A DNA stretch of 39,927 nt from Pseudaquidulcibacter sp964443435 (GTDB lineage: Bacteria > Pseudomonadota > Alphaproteobacteria > Caulobacterales > Aquidulcibacteraceae). Positions 22,954-32,500 of the stretch are shown here, piece by piece. The notes beneath the pieces are model-generated. The model worked only from the letters and a program-made list of their open reading frames with translations. It was not told the DNA's origin and searched no databases. The stretch is taken from contig CAYUCW010000015.1 of assembly GCA_964443435.1 (NCBI GenBank), positions 1-39,927 on the forward strand. The letters run 5' to 3'. The position numbers were made by a program, and so were the translations under genes. The first letter of the stretch is position 1; every line of letters begins with the position of its first letter.

Positions 22954-24336
22954 ATGACTGAAATTAAATTATTCAATACTATTCAAAAAGAAAAAACTGC
23001 ATTCGTTCCTATGGATCCTAAAAGGGTCACTATGTATGTTTGCGGGCCAACTGTTTATAATCGCGCCCATATTGGTAATGCACGCCCTGCCGTAGTTTTT
23101 GATACCCTCTTTAGGCTTTTAAAAGAGGTTTATGGTCAAGAAAATATAGTTTACGCCCGTAATTTCACCGATGTCGATGATAAGATTAATAAAGCGGCAC
23201 TTGAAAATGGCGTTGATATTTCGGTTATTACTGAAAAATATACAAAAATTTATAAATCTGACATGGCTTTATTAAATGTTGAAACCCCAACACTAGAGCC
23301 AACTGTTACAGGGCATATGGATGATATTATAGAATTTGTAGCTTCCCTTATTGCGCAAAATCATGCCTATACAAGTCCCGATGGCGTTTATTTTAGCGTT
23401 GAGAGCATGCCAAATTATGGCAAGCTTTCAGGACGTAAAATAGAAGATATGCAAGCCGGTGCACGCGTAGAAATTGACGAAAATAAAAAACATCCTGCGG
23501 ATTTTGCTTTATGGAAAGCGGCAAAACCTAATGAGCCTTTTTGGGAAGCACCATTTGGTAAAGGCCGTCCAGGATGGCATATTGAATGCTCGGCTATGAT
23601 TGAAAAGAATCTTGGGGCGACGATTGATATTCATGGAGGCGGTCATGATTTAATTTTCCCACATCATGAAAATGAAATCGCACAATCTGAATGTAAGCAT
23701 GGCGGTACAAAGCTTGCAAATTATTGGCTACATAATGGCTTTTTGAATTTTGGCGAAGAAAAAATGTCCAAGTCTTTGGGCAATGTCCTTAATATTGAAG
23801 AAATCTGCGAAAAATGGCCAAGAGAAGCCGTAAGGCTTGCGCTTTTATCGGCACATTATCGTGCGCCGCTTGACTGGAATGATGAAATTTTATCGCAATC
23901 CGTAAAAACCCTTGATAGAATTTATCGGGCTATTGAAGCGGTTTGGAATGAAAATATTGCGCCAATAATTCCGCAATCTATTATTGATGCTTTATCGGAT
24001 GATCTTAATACCCCGCAAGCCTTGGCGGCAATTGCTGAACTTGTGAAAATCGCCAATAAGGCAGAGAGCATAGATGACAAAAATAATGCCCTTGCCGCAC
24101 TTTTAGGCGCAGGAAAATTATTGGGAATTTTAATTCACACTCCGAAAGAATGGTTTGCGCAAAAGACTGGCGATAATTCGAAATCAGATTATATTAATGA
24201 TTTAATAAATCAAAGATTAGAAGCGCGCGCGAATAAAAATTGGGCAAGAGCCGATGAAATTCGTGATGAGCTTGCGGCTTTGAATGTGGAAATTAAAGAT
24301 GGCGCCGGCGGAACTAGCTGGCAATTCAAGAATTGA
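22954..24336 (+). CDS. cysS: Cysteinyl-tRNA synthetase
   Basis: Charges tRNA-Cys with cysteine. From ATG 22954 the protein has 460 residues, the normal length. A TTG further upstream at 22930 adds eight residues that the family lacks. The zinc ligand Cys30 is in YVCGPTVYN, and the HIGH-type motif HIGN is at 39-42. The other likely zinc ligands are Cys212, His237 and Glu241. The KMSKS loop is at 270-274. The C-terminal tRNA-binding region is present up to residue 460. The small lipoprotein gene follows after seven bases, suggesting one transcript. No clear ribosome site precedes the start. Confidence 0.96.
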   Translation: MTEIKLFNTIQKEKTAFVPMDPKRVTMYVCGPTVYNRAHIGNARPAVVFDTLFRLLKEVYGQENIVYARNFTDVDDKINKAALENGVDISVITEKYTKIYKSDMALLNVETPTLEPTVTGHMDDIIEFVASLIAQNHAYTSPDGVYFSVESMPNYGKLSGRKIEDMQAGARVEIDENKKHPADFALWKAAKPNEPFWEAPFGKGRPGWHIECSAMIEKNLGATIDIHGGGHDLIFPHHENEIAQSECKHGGTKLANYWLHNGFLNFGEEKMSKSLGNVLNIEEICEKWPREAVRLALLSAHYRAPLDWNDEILSQSVKTLDRIYRAIEAVWNENIAPIIPQSIIDALSDDLNTPQALAAIAELVKIANKAESIDDKNNALAALLGAGKLLGILIHTPKEWFAQKTGDNSKSDYINDLINQRLEARANKNWARADEIRDELAALNVEIKDGAGGTSWQFKN

Positions 24337-24343
24337 GAATAAA

Positions 24344-24730
24344 ATGAAAAATCTATTGATTATCATAGCCCTGGTTTCATCAATTGCGGCTTGCGATAAG
24401 CTTATCCCTAAAAAAGCTATTGAGCCCGCGCCAATTCTTGAAAAAGAAGAAAAAGTAATTCAAAATTTTGATGTAGATATTGAAAGAACCGAAGCACTTA
24501 AAAAATCTTTGCTTGATAAATATCCGCCAACTCTTGAAACCGAAGCAATTGAAGGCTTTTTAAAAACCGAAGAATATGAATGCCGCATTGATCCTACTAA
24601 TAAAGAAGAAAGGGCTTGCGATAAGGTTGAGGATTCAGCCGGTTGCATTCTTATGACCGTGGTCAAAACCAAACCATATACACCAGAAAAAGCCCAAGTA
24701 ATAAAGGTTTGCGGTGTTGGCGTTAAATGA
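24344..24730 (+). CDS. Small predicted lipoprotein of unknown function
   Basis: 128 residues. The hydrophobic segment 3-14 is followed by the lipobox IAAC with Cys17, so it should be lipid-anchored. After Asp18, a possible inner-membrane retention signal by the +2 rule of enterobacteria, the linker is acidic and Pro-rich up to about 40. The C-terminal half holds four more Cys (in EYECRI, RACDK, AGCIL and KVCG), which could form disulfides in the periplasm. I do not recognise the family. It lies seven bases after cysS, and its last 17 bases overlap the likely GTG start of the pabB-pabC fusion. Confidence 0.72.
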   Translation: MKNLLIIIALVSSIAACDKLIPKKAIEPAPILEKEEKVIQNFDVDIERTEALKKSLLDKYPPTLETEAIEGFLKTEEYECRIDPTNKEERACDKVEDSAGCILMTVVKTKPYTPEKAQVIKVCGVGVK

Positions 24731-26492
24731 GCCAATAATTTTCAAATATGGCAATATTTTGCTTGATGATAATTCAAGCGAAAATTCTGTTTCTTATTTT
24801 TTTAAAAACCCTATTGAAATTATTATTGCCAACCGGCCAGATGAAATAGAATCCGCGCTTGAAAAAATTGAATTCGCTAAAAAAAATGGATTTTATATTG
24901 CGGGCTTTTTTTCTTATGAACTTGGGCATTGTTTTGAAGAAAGACTAAGACCGCTTTATCAAGAAAGCCAATTACCACTTATATTTTGCGGTATTTATTG
25001 CTATAAACGTCCTGTAAAAAATAAGGTACTTACTAAATATTTGTGCAAAATAAATAGTGCAGCATTTTTTCATATAAATACCGGAAAAGCATCTATTTCA
25101 GAAGTAGAATATGCAAAAACAATAGATAATATCCATAAAGAAATCACCAAAGGGACAATATATCAAGCCAATTATACTTTTGATATTGAATATGAATATA
25201 AAGGAAATCTAAGTCTTTTATTTCAAAAAATCAGAGAAAAACAAAAGGCAAAATATGGCGCAATAATTAATATGGGCGACTATAAATATATATCGCAAAG
25301 CCCTGAATTATTTGTAAAAATTACTGGTGATAGCATAGAAACCCATCCAATGAAGGGTACGGTTAAACGCGGCAATTCACAAAAAGAAGACAAGGAAATT
25401 AGCAACAGACTTTTAAATGATGAAAAGAATAAAGCCGAAAATCTTATGATTGTTGATTTAATGCGTAATGATTTATCACGCATTTCGAAAACTGGTACGG
25501 TCAAAGTACCAAAATTATTTGAAATCGAAGAATATCCAACTCTTTTTCAAATGATTTCTATTGTTAAATCAACGCTTAAACCTAATATTACAATAGAAAA
25601 TATATTGCGCAGCATTTTTCCTTGTGGTTCGGTTACTGGTGCGCCAAAAATTAGTGCGATGCAAATCATAAATTCAAATGAACACCGCTCACGTGGTCTT
25701 TATTGCGGATCGATTGGTTATTTCCACAAGGATTCTGGAATTTTAAATGTTGCCATTCGAACGCTGGAAATCAAAGATAATATAAAACTATCGGTTGGTT
25801 CTGGTATTGTTTATGATTCAATTGCCCAAAGTGAATATAATGAATGCTTATTAAAAGCAAAATTCCTTAATGATATAGGCTCAGACTTTGGTATTTTAGA
25901 AGCAATTCTTTGGGATGAAGAATTTAAACACCTTGAATTGCATTTAAAAAGACTAAAAAAATCTGCCGATTATTTTGGCTATAATTATGATGAAGACATC
26001 ATAAGGGCAAAGCTTTATGATTATACCAAGCTCCTTAAAGCACCATCAAAAATTAGGCTAGAGCTTAGAGAAAATGGTGACCTTAGCCTAAGCCACACGC
26101 CTGTGATAACTAATGATAAGCCATTTTTAATTTGTTTAGCAGAACAAATAATGGATAGAAAAAATCCATTTTTATATCATAAGACAACTAATCGCGGCTT
26201 TTATGAAAATGAATTAAAAAAATTTAGTCAACAAAGCTATGATGAAATTATATTCCTTAATGACAAGGGCGAAATAACCGAAGGTGCGCGCACAAATATT
26301 TTCATCAAGAAAAATAATATTCTTTACACGCCTTTGGTTTCATGTGGCTTATTAAATGGAATTTTAAGGCAAACTTTAATTGAAAATGGCGCAATAGAAA
26401 CCATATTAAAGTCAGAAGACTTATTGAATGCCGATGAAATTTATGTCGGCAATTCAATAAGAGGACTTAAAAAGGCAATTTTTAAGCCTTAA
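24714..26492 (+). CDS. pabB-pabC: Fused aminodeoxychorismate synthase component I / aminodeoxychorismate lyase
   Basis: Two steps of p-aminobenzoate synthesis for folate in one 592-residue cytoplasmic protein. The PabB part (about 130-385) shows SQSPELF, HPMKGTVKRG near 211-220, DLMRNDLSRI near 248-257, GSVTGAPKISAMQ near 305-317 and RGLYCGSIGY near 327-336. The PabC part (about 393-592) is a fold-type IV PLP enzyme. Its likely Schiff-base lysine is Lys490 in YHKTTNR, and it contains ITEGARTNIF and CGLLNGILRQ. No in-frame ATG is available near the N-terminus; GTG 24714 with AAAGG upstream is the best start, with TTG 24717 next. It overlaps the lipoprotein gene by 17 bases. The amidotransferase PabA must be encoded elsewhere. 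Its 3' end overlaps rarD by 11 bases tail to tail. Confidence 0.92.
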   Translation: MLALNEPIIFKYGNILLDDNSSENSVSYFFKNPIEIIIANRPDEIESALEKIEFAKKNGFYIAGFFSYELGHCFEERLRPLYQESQLPLIFCGIYCYKRPVKNKVLTKYLCKINSAAFFHINTGKASISEVEYAKTIDNIHKEITKGTIYQANYTFDIEYEYKGNLSLLFQKIREKQKAKYGAIINMGDYKYISQSPELFVKITGDSIETHPMKGTVKRGNSQKEDKEISNRLLNDEKNKAENLMIVDLMRNDLSRISKTGTVKVPKLFEIEEYPTLFQMISIVKSTLKPNITIENILRSIFPCGSVTGAPKISAMQIINSNEHRSRGLYCGSIGYFHKDSGILNVAIRTLEIKDNIKLSVGSGIVYDSIAQSEYNECLLKAKFLNDIGSDFGILEAILWDEEFKHLELHLKRLKKSADYFGYNYDEDIIRAKLYDYTKLLKAPSKIRLELRENGDLSLSHTPVITNDKPFLICLAEQIMDRKNPFLYHKTTNRGFYENELKKFSQQSYDEIIFLNDKGEITEGARTNIFIKKNNILYTPLVSCGLLNGILRQTLIENGAIETILKSEDLLNADEIYVGNSIRGLKKAIFKP

Positions 26493-27351
26493 ACTTCTTA
26501 AGCTCTGATCCGCTATAAACCGCAAGCCCGGCCCAAATAAAACCAAATGTTATTGCTTGTTTTATACCGAAATGCTCCCCATAAATTATAGAGATTATAA
26601 GACCAATTGATGGCGCAATATATTGCAACATTCCAATAGTTGATAGTTTAAGCCTTCTTGCGCCATAAGAAAAAAGCGTAAGCGGAATTGCAGTAAATGG
26701 TCCCGACATAAATAGCCAAAACATATCAAGTTTTGTATGCCCTAAGATTGGCAAACTATGTTTTGCGCAAAAATATAGACCAATAAATGCAATAGGTATT
26801 AGTAAAAGTCCTTCATAAAATAATCCAATCGCAGGATCTACTATGGTTTTTTTACGAAGTGCACCATAGGCCGCAAAAGTAACCGCTAGTGAAAGCGCAA
26901 ATATTGGGAAATGATCGGCACTGATTATAAGATTTAATACGCCGACACATGCAAGCCCAATTGCAATAATCCGGTATTTATCCATTTTTTCTTTGAAAAA
27001 GATAATACCAAAAATTACGCTTACTAATGGATTTATAAAATAACCAAGCGCTGCTTCCATAAGCATTTTTTTCGAAATTCCATAGGCAAAAATCGTCCAA
27101 TTCACTCCTATACAAATTGCAGAAAATCCAAGCCATAAAAGTGTATTACCGCTTACTCTGAATGCGGGTTTGCCATTAAAGATAAGCCCAATTATTGCCG
27201 CCGCGATCGTCGCCATTATCATTCTATCAAAGCTTATCACCCAAGGAGAGATATTAAGCATTTGAACCATATAAAGAGGCAAAAAGCCCCACATTGTGAA
27301 AGCGCTTAGCGCATATATATAACCCGATAAGGGTTCTTTTTCCTGTGTCAT
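26482..27351 (-). CDS. rarD: RarD / EamA-family inner-membrane transporter
   Basis: 289 residues with about ten hydrophobic segments and two EamA repeats, the layout of the drug/metabolite transporter superfamily. RarD-type features are GYIYALSAFTMWGFLPLY at 9-26, the first helix, and GALRKKTIVDPAIGLFYE in the middle. The substrate of RarD is not well established; the name comes from a chloramphenicol-sensitivity phenotype. It is transcribed toward pabB-pabC and overlaps it by 11 bases. The terminator upstream separates it from asd. Confidence 0.85.
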   Translation of the reverse strand: MTQEKEPLSGYIYALSAFTMWGFLPLYMVQMLNISPWVISFDRMIMATIAAAIIGLIFNGKPAFRVSGNTLLWLGFSAICIGVNWTIFAYGISKKMLMEAALGYFINPLVSVIFGIIFFKEKMDKYRIIAIGLACVGVLNLIISADHFPIFALSLAVTFAAYGALRKKTIVDPAIGLFYEGLLLIPIAFIGLYFCAKHSLPILGHTKLDMFWLFMSGPFTAIPLTLFSYGARRLKLSTIGMLQYIAPSIGLIISIIYGEHFGIKQAITFGFIWAGLAVYSGSELKKFKA

Positions 27352-27364
27352 AATTTTTTCTTTT

Positions 27365-27397
27365 TAATAAAAAAGCCCTTCATTTCTGAAGGGCTTT
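27365..27397 (-). terminator. Terminator of asd (minus strand)
   Basis: The ten-pair stem AAAGCCCTTC / GAAGGGCTTT with a six-base loop is followed on the minus strand by T-rich sequence (A-rich on plus at 27367-27374). It lies 28 bases after the asd stop and just before the rarD start. Confidence 0.88.
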
Positions 27398-27425
27398 GAA
27401 AAATATAGATAATCAATTTGAATTT

Positions 27426-28448
27426 CTATTTTTTACCAATAAGCCCTTTTTCAAGCATTTTTTGTGCTACTTGAACTGCGTTAAGTGCCGCGCCTTTACG
27501 AAGATTGTCAGAAACCACCCACATAGCTAGACCATTTTCAACAGTTGCGTCCTTACGAATTCGTGAAACAAATGTTGCATGCTCACCGACGCATTCAATA
27601 ATTGAAGTATAACCGCCGTCATCGCGTCTATCCATTACAATAATGCCTGGTGCATCTGAAAGAATTTCTTGCGCTTCAAGATCTGTAATCGGATTTTCAA
27701 ATTCAACATTAACCGACTCGCCATGGCCAACAAATGTTGGAACACGCACGCAAGTAGCGTTTACTTTAATGCTGTTGTCCAGAATTTTCTTGGTTTCTTC
27801 AACCATTTTCCATTCTTCTTTTGTGTCGCCGCTATCCATGAAGACATCAATATGCGGAATACAATTAAAAGCAATTTGTTTAGTGAAGTTTTCAATTTTA
27901 ACTTCGTCATTAACAAAAATAGCGCGGGTTTGCGTCCATAATTCATCCATCGCTTCTTTGCCTTTGCCAGAAGTAGATTGATAAGTTGAAACCACAACGC
28001 GTTTAATTTTTGCTTTGTCATGTAAAGGCTTAAGTGCAACCACCATTTGAATAGTTGAGCAATTAGGATTGGCAATAATATTTTTCTTTGCAAAGCCATC
28101 TAAAGCATCTGGATTAACTTCTGGAACAACCAAAGGAACATCTGGATCCATGCGCCATTGCGATGAATTATCAATAACTACGCAACCTTGCGCCGCAATT
28201 TTAGGCGACCATTCTTTAGAAACAGCACCACCAGCCGACATAAGACAAATATCAAAGCCAGTGAAATCAAAACTATCAAGTGCCTTACACTTTAGAATCT
28301 TATCGCCATATGAAACTTCTTTACCCGCAGAGCGACGAGACGCAAGCGCCACAACTTCATCAGCAGGGAATTTTAATTCATCAAGAATATTCAACATTTC
28401 GCGACCAACATTACCTGTCGCGCCAACTACAGCAATTTTAAGACCCAT
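27426..28448 (-). CDS. asd: Aspartate-semialdehyde dehydrogenase
   Basis: Reduces aspartyl phosphate to aspartate semialdehyde for lysine, threonine, methionine and diaminopimelate. From ATG 28448 it has 340 residues. The Rossmann start reads KIAVVGATGNVGREML at 4-19. The catalytic Cys130 is in NPNCSTIQM. The segment STYQSTSGKGKEAMDEL and the substrate-binding RVPTFVGHGESV are also present. An in-frame extension to 28523 has no support in the family, and the AG-rich GAAAGAAAG lies before 28448. It is transcribed alone, divergent from pyrF. Confidence 0.95.
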   Translation of the reverse strand: MGLKIAVVGATGNVGREMLNILDELKFPADEVVALASRRSAGKEVSYGDKILKCKALDSFDFTGFDICLMSAGGAVSKEWSPKIAAQGCVVIDNSSQWRMDPDVPLVVPEVNPDALDGFAKKNIIANPNCSTIQMVVALKPLHDKAKIKRVVVSTYQSTSGKGKEAMDELWTQTRAIFVNDEVKIENFTKQIAFNCIPHIDVFMDSGDTKEEWKMVEETKKILDNSIKVNATCVRVPTFVGHGESVNVEFENPITDLEAQEILSDAPGIIVMDRRDDGGYTSIIECVGEHATFVSRIRKDATVENGLAMWVVSDNLRKGAALNAVQVAQKMLEKGLIGKK

Positions 28449-28601
28449 TTTACTTTCTTTCTTTTTTGCGCCCTTAAGAATACTACACAGGTTAAACCTA
28501 AATAAGAGGGGGCGCGCCCCCATTAAACGCTTTTCTGTAAATATGAAAGACTTTAGCGCATTTTTACTTTGCTAAATCATTTTGTGTTGTTAGAAAGTCG
28601 C
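28449..28601. promoter_or_regulatory. Divergent intergenic region asd / pyrF with GC-rich palindrome
   Basis: This spacer should hold both promoters. Its striking element is a perfect 14-base palindrome GGGGGCGCGCCCCC (28508-28521), very unlike the surrounding AT-rich DNA. As RNA it could form only a short five-pair hairpin without a T run, so a protein-binding site or structured leader is likelier than a terminator. Confidence 0.45.
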
Positions 28602-29498
28602 ATGACCAATATTATAAGCTTCGCTAAACGATTAGAAATTGCAATAAATAACACCGGTTCAAACCTTTGTATTGGGCTTGACCCCTTTCCAAAACTTATT
28701 CCACCGATTTTTGGCGATAGTGCAAAAATAGAAACTTGGGACAAATTCTTTTGCGAAATAATTGATATTGCCGCAAATAAAGTTCCAATAATAAAGCCGC
28801 AAATTGGCCTTTTTGAGCCTTGGGGCGCGGATGGCATAAGCCTTGTAGGAAAACTTGCAAAACTTGCAAAATCGAAAAATCTTTTAGTATTATTAGATGC
28901 CAAGCGCGGTGATATTGGTTCAACCGCCGAAGGTTATGCCAATGCATATTTAGGAAATAATCCAGTTATAGATTGCGATTGCATAACTTTAAATCCTTAT
29001 ATGGGTCTTGAAACTTTAAGCCCATATATTGAATATGCAAAAGCGCTTGGGAAATCTATTGCGGTTCTTGTGCGCACTTCAAACCCTGGTGCAAAAGATT
29101 TTCAAGATCTTTTAATAGATGGTGAGCCTTTATGGGTAAAAATCGCCAAAAGCCTTAAGCCAATAGAAGACGAATTATTAGATGGCGATCTAAGCTCTCT
29201 TATGGTGGTGATTGGTGCAACATGGCCAAGCGAAGCCAAGCAATTAAGAGAAATTTTGCCAAAAACGCAATTCCTTATCCCTGGCTATGGCGCACAGGGG
29301 GCAAGCGCAAGTGACGCTATGTCGGGACTTATTAAAAATGGAAATTCACTACTTGGCGGCGTTGTAAGTAGCTCTCGTGGGATTTTATACCCCAAAGGCG
29401 CATTTGAAGCGACCTCCATAGAAGAATGGCGCGGCATTATTAATAATGCACTGAATTATGCACTAGAAGAATTAAGCCCAAATAATATTACGACCTAA
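28602..29498 (+). CDS. pyrF: Orotidine 5'-phosphate decarboxylase
   Basis: Last step of UMP synthesis. From ATG 28602 it has 298 residues. This is longer than the 230-245 residues of the E. coli type and matches the second subfamily (type 2). The phosphate/active-site array DAKRGDIGST has Asp99, Lys101 and Asp104. CIGLDPFP at 23-30 and the C-terminal phosphate loop with IPGYGAQGA and VSSSRGILYP are present. A gap of 29 bases separates it from addB, so the two may be co-transcribed. Confidence 0.92.
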   Translation: MTNIISFAKRLEIAINNTGSNLCIGLDPFPKLIPPIFGDSAKIETWDKFFCEIIDIAANKVPIIKPQIGLFEPWGADGISLVGKLAKLAKSKNLLVLLDAKRGDIGSTAEGYANAYLGNNPVIDCDCITLNPYMGLETLSPYIEYAKALGKSIAVLVRTSNPGAKDFQDLLIDGEPLWVKIAKSLKPIEDELLDGDLSSLMVVIGATWPSEAKQLREILPKTQFLIPGYGAQGASASDAMSGLIKNGNSLLGGVVSSSRGILYPKGAFEATSIEEWRGIINNALNYALEELSPNNITT

Positions 29499-29527
29499 AA
29501 TGACATAATGGGATATTATACATAATT

Positions 29528-32500
29528 ATGACGATTTTTATAAATTCCCATATTCCTGCAATAGAAGCTTTACCTAATGTCTATAGCATAGAGCCAAGGC
29601 ATGATTTTCTTTATGAGCTTGCACGCGTTTTAAACAATGAATTAGGCGATTCTTTAGCCATAAGTGATGCTGTTATAATATTGCCTACAAAACGCGCCGC
29701 ACGCGCCCTAGCCGATGCTTATTTAAAGATTCGTGATGGTAAGCCCGCAATTCTTCCAAGAATAAGAACTATTGGTGATATTGATCCATTTGAACTTAAT
29801 TTATTTGAGCTTGATAATGAATATAGTTTGCCGCCGGCAATTAATGGCCTTGCAAGGCGTTTTGCTCTATCAAAGCTTATAGCGGCGCGAAATAAAAATC
29901 TTAATTGGGCGAATGATGCAATTTCCACACTTGCCGCCGCCGATAGTCTTGCCGATTTATTAGAAAGTGCCGAACTTACGGCTGAGGGCGATGGTCCAAA
30001 TTGGTCGGCGCTTGCAAATCTTATTGAGAATACGGAACTTGCGGCACATTGGGAAATCTCTCAGGAATTTTTAAAAATTGTAACCGAAGTTTGGCCACAG
30101 ATTCTGGCTGAAAAAAACTTATGTGACATAGGGCTTAAGAAAAGACGGGCAATTGAATCGCTTGCCAGAAATTGGGAAGCAAATCCGCCTAATCACCCTG
30201 TTATTATAGCGGGGTCAACTGGTGCTATTCCTGCCAATCGTGATTTAATGCGTATCGTTTCCCGACTTCCGATGGGGGCAATAGTATTGCCAGGACTTGA
30301 TAAAGAAATCGAAGCCTGGGAAGAAATTGGCTTTGAAGATACCCACCCCCAAAGAACGCTTTTTGATACCATAAAACATATTGGTATTGAACGCGCAAAT
30401 GTTAAATATTGGCCGCAAACCAATACAAATGGAATTGATGATTTATCAATAAGGCGCATGATTCTTAATGAAGCCCTTGCCCCTGCCGAAGCAACCGCAT
30501 CTTGGCTTGAAAATATAAATAAAATTAAATCCAAAACCGATAATGCAATTGAAAAAGCATTAAATGGCGTGGCAATTATTGAAGCCAAAACCGAAGAATT
30601 AGAAGCCGAGGCGATTGCCCTTGAAATGCGTAAAACCCTTGAAACCAAGGGAGAAACTTGCGCCCTTGTCACCCCTAATCAAGATATTGCAAGGCGTGTT
30701 GCCGTCAAAATGCAAAAATGGGATATAAGGCTTAATATTTCATCGGGCACTAATTTAAATGAAACCCTGCTTGGTGGTTTTATTGCCGCCGTTTCCGATT
30801 GGCTTATTGATACGGGCGACCCAATACGTTTATTGGCTATGCTTAATCACCCATTATTTTCACTTGGTGATGAAAATTGGCAAACTGCACATATGACCTC
30901 AGACCTAGAGCTTTATATGCTTCATGGGGCACGAAAAGATGACGATATTTTCGCCATGAATTTACGCGCACAAAATCTATATAATGCCGCTAAAGAAAAT
31001 TATAAATTTCAATTTGAACGCCCAATAAGTTTGTTAAATAAAATTTGCGAAACTTTAGAAACTATTATTTTTGAAACTAAAACTATTAATGATTGCGCCA
31101 TAATTCTTATTGGAATTTGCGAAGAATTTGCCAAAACTAAGGATGGCGAAAATAATTTATGGCGTGGTGAAACCGGAATAAATGCGTCTAATTTCTTTGC
31201 CGAATTAATTGAAAATGGTCATGAATTTAATATAAAAAATAATATTGATGGTTTTAAAACAATTGGATTTTTGCTTTCTGAAGTTAAAATAAGACCAAAT
31301 GGCACTCATCCGCGCCTTGCTATTCTTGGCCCACTCGAGGCAAGGCTGTTAAGATTTGATAAATTAATCCTAGCGGGACTTGATGAAAAAGTCTGGCCCA
31401 AGCCGCCAAATCCAGATCCATTTTTATCAAGGCCAATGCGTAAAAAACTTGGACTTATTGCCCATGATTTAAGACTTGGACTTTCTGCGCATGATTTTGC
31501 GCAAATGGCGGCGGCACCAAATATTATTATTACACGTGCACAAAGACGCGGCGGCTCACCTACTATTCCTTCAAGATGGCTCTGGCGACTTAAAACCCTT
31601 TGCGGCGATAGTATGAATGAAATTCTTGAAACCAAACAAGCTAATGATTGTCTCATTTTGGCACAAAGCCTTGTACCTGAGAAAAATTTTAATTCACAAA
31701 ACGCAATTCCAAAACCAAATCCCCCTATTGAAAAAAGACCACTTGAATTCTCTGTGACCCAATTTGAAACATGGATACGGGATCCTTATAAAATCTATGT
31801 AAATAAGGTTTTATCGCTTGTTCCGCTTGAAAATATTGGAACAAAAATTAGCGGCAAAGAGCGCGGCACGGCTATTCATGGCGGTTTAGAAATCATTGAA
31901 AGCTGGTATGAAAAATGGCCAGAAAATCCAAAACAAGAATTAAACCAGGCTTTTAGTGCGCATTTTGAGGCCGCAGGCTTTAAAGGGCAAAAATTAAAAG
32001 AGCAATTGAGAAGCATTAATCCGACTACGGAGTTTATTGTAAACTATGAGAAATCACGGATTAAAAATTATTCTTTAAAAGCCGAAAAATGGCTTGATAC
32101 TATTTATGTTCATAAAAATATTAATCTAAAAATCAAAGCAAAAATAGATAGAATTGATATTTCCCCAAATGGAATTGAAATTTGGGATTATAAGACAGGC
32201 CCTATTCCAAGCGATAAGCAAATTAATGCAATGATAAGCCCACAAATTCCGATTACTTGTATCATATTGAATAATACAAATCTTGATTTTACTAATAATA
32301 AATCAATAACTGGATTTGGACATATTAAAGTTGGAAATAAAAAACCCGAAGCAATTGCATGGGGTGTTAAAAAGCCTGAATTAAGTCTTACTGAACTTAT
32401 TGATAAAACTTATAGCGCGATAAATACACTTATTGAGGATTATTATGATGAAACTAATCCCAAGGAATATATTTCAAAGCCCTATCCATTATTACTAAAG

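Noticed and set aside
28651..28660. ACACCGGTTC, resembling the CACCGGTG operator
   Set aside because: Only one half-site matches and it lies inside the pyrF coding region, so chance is the simpler explanation.
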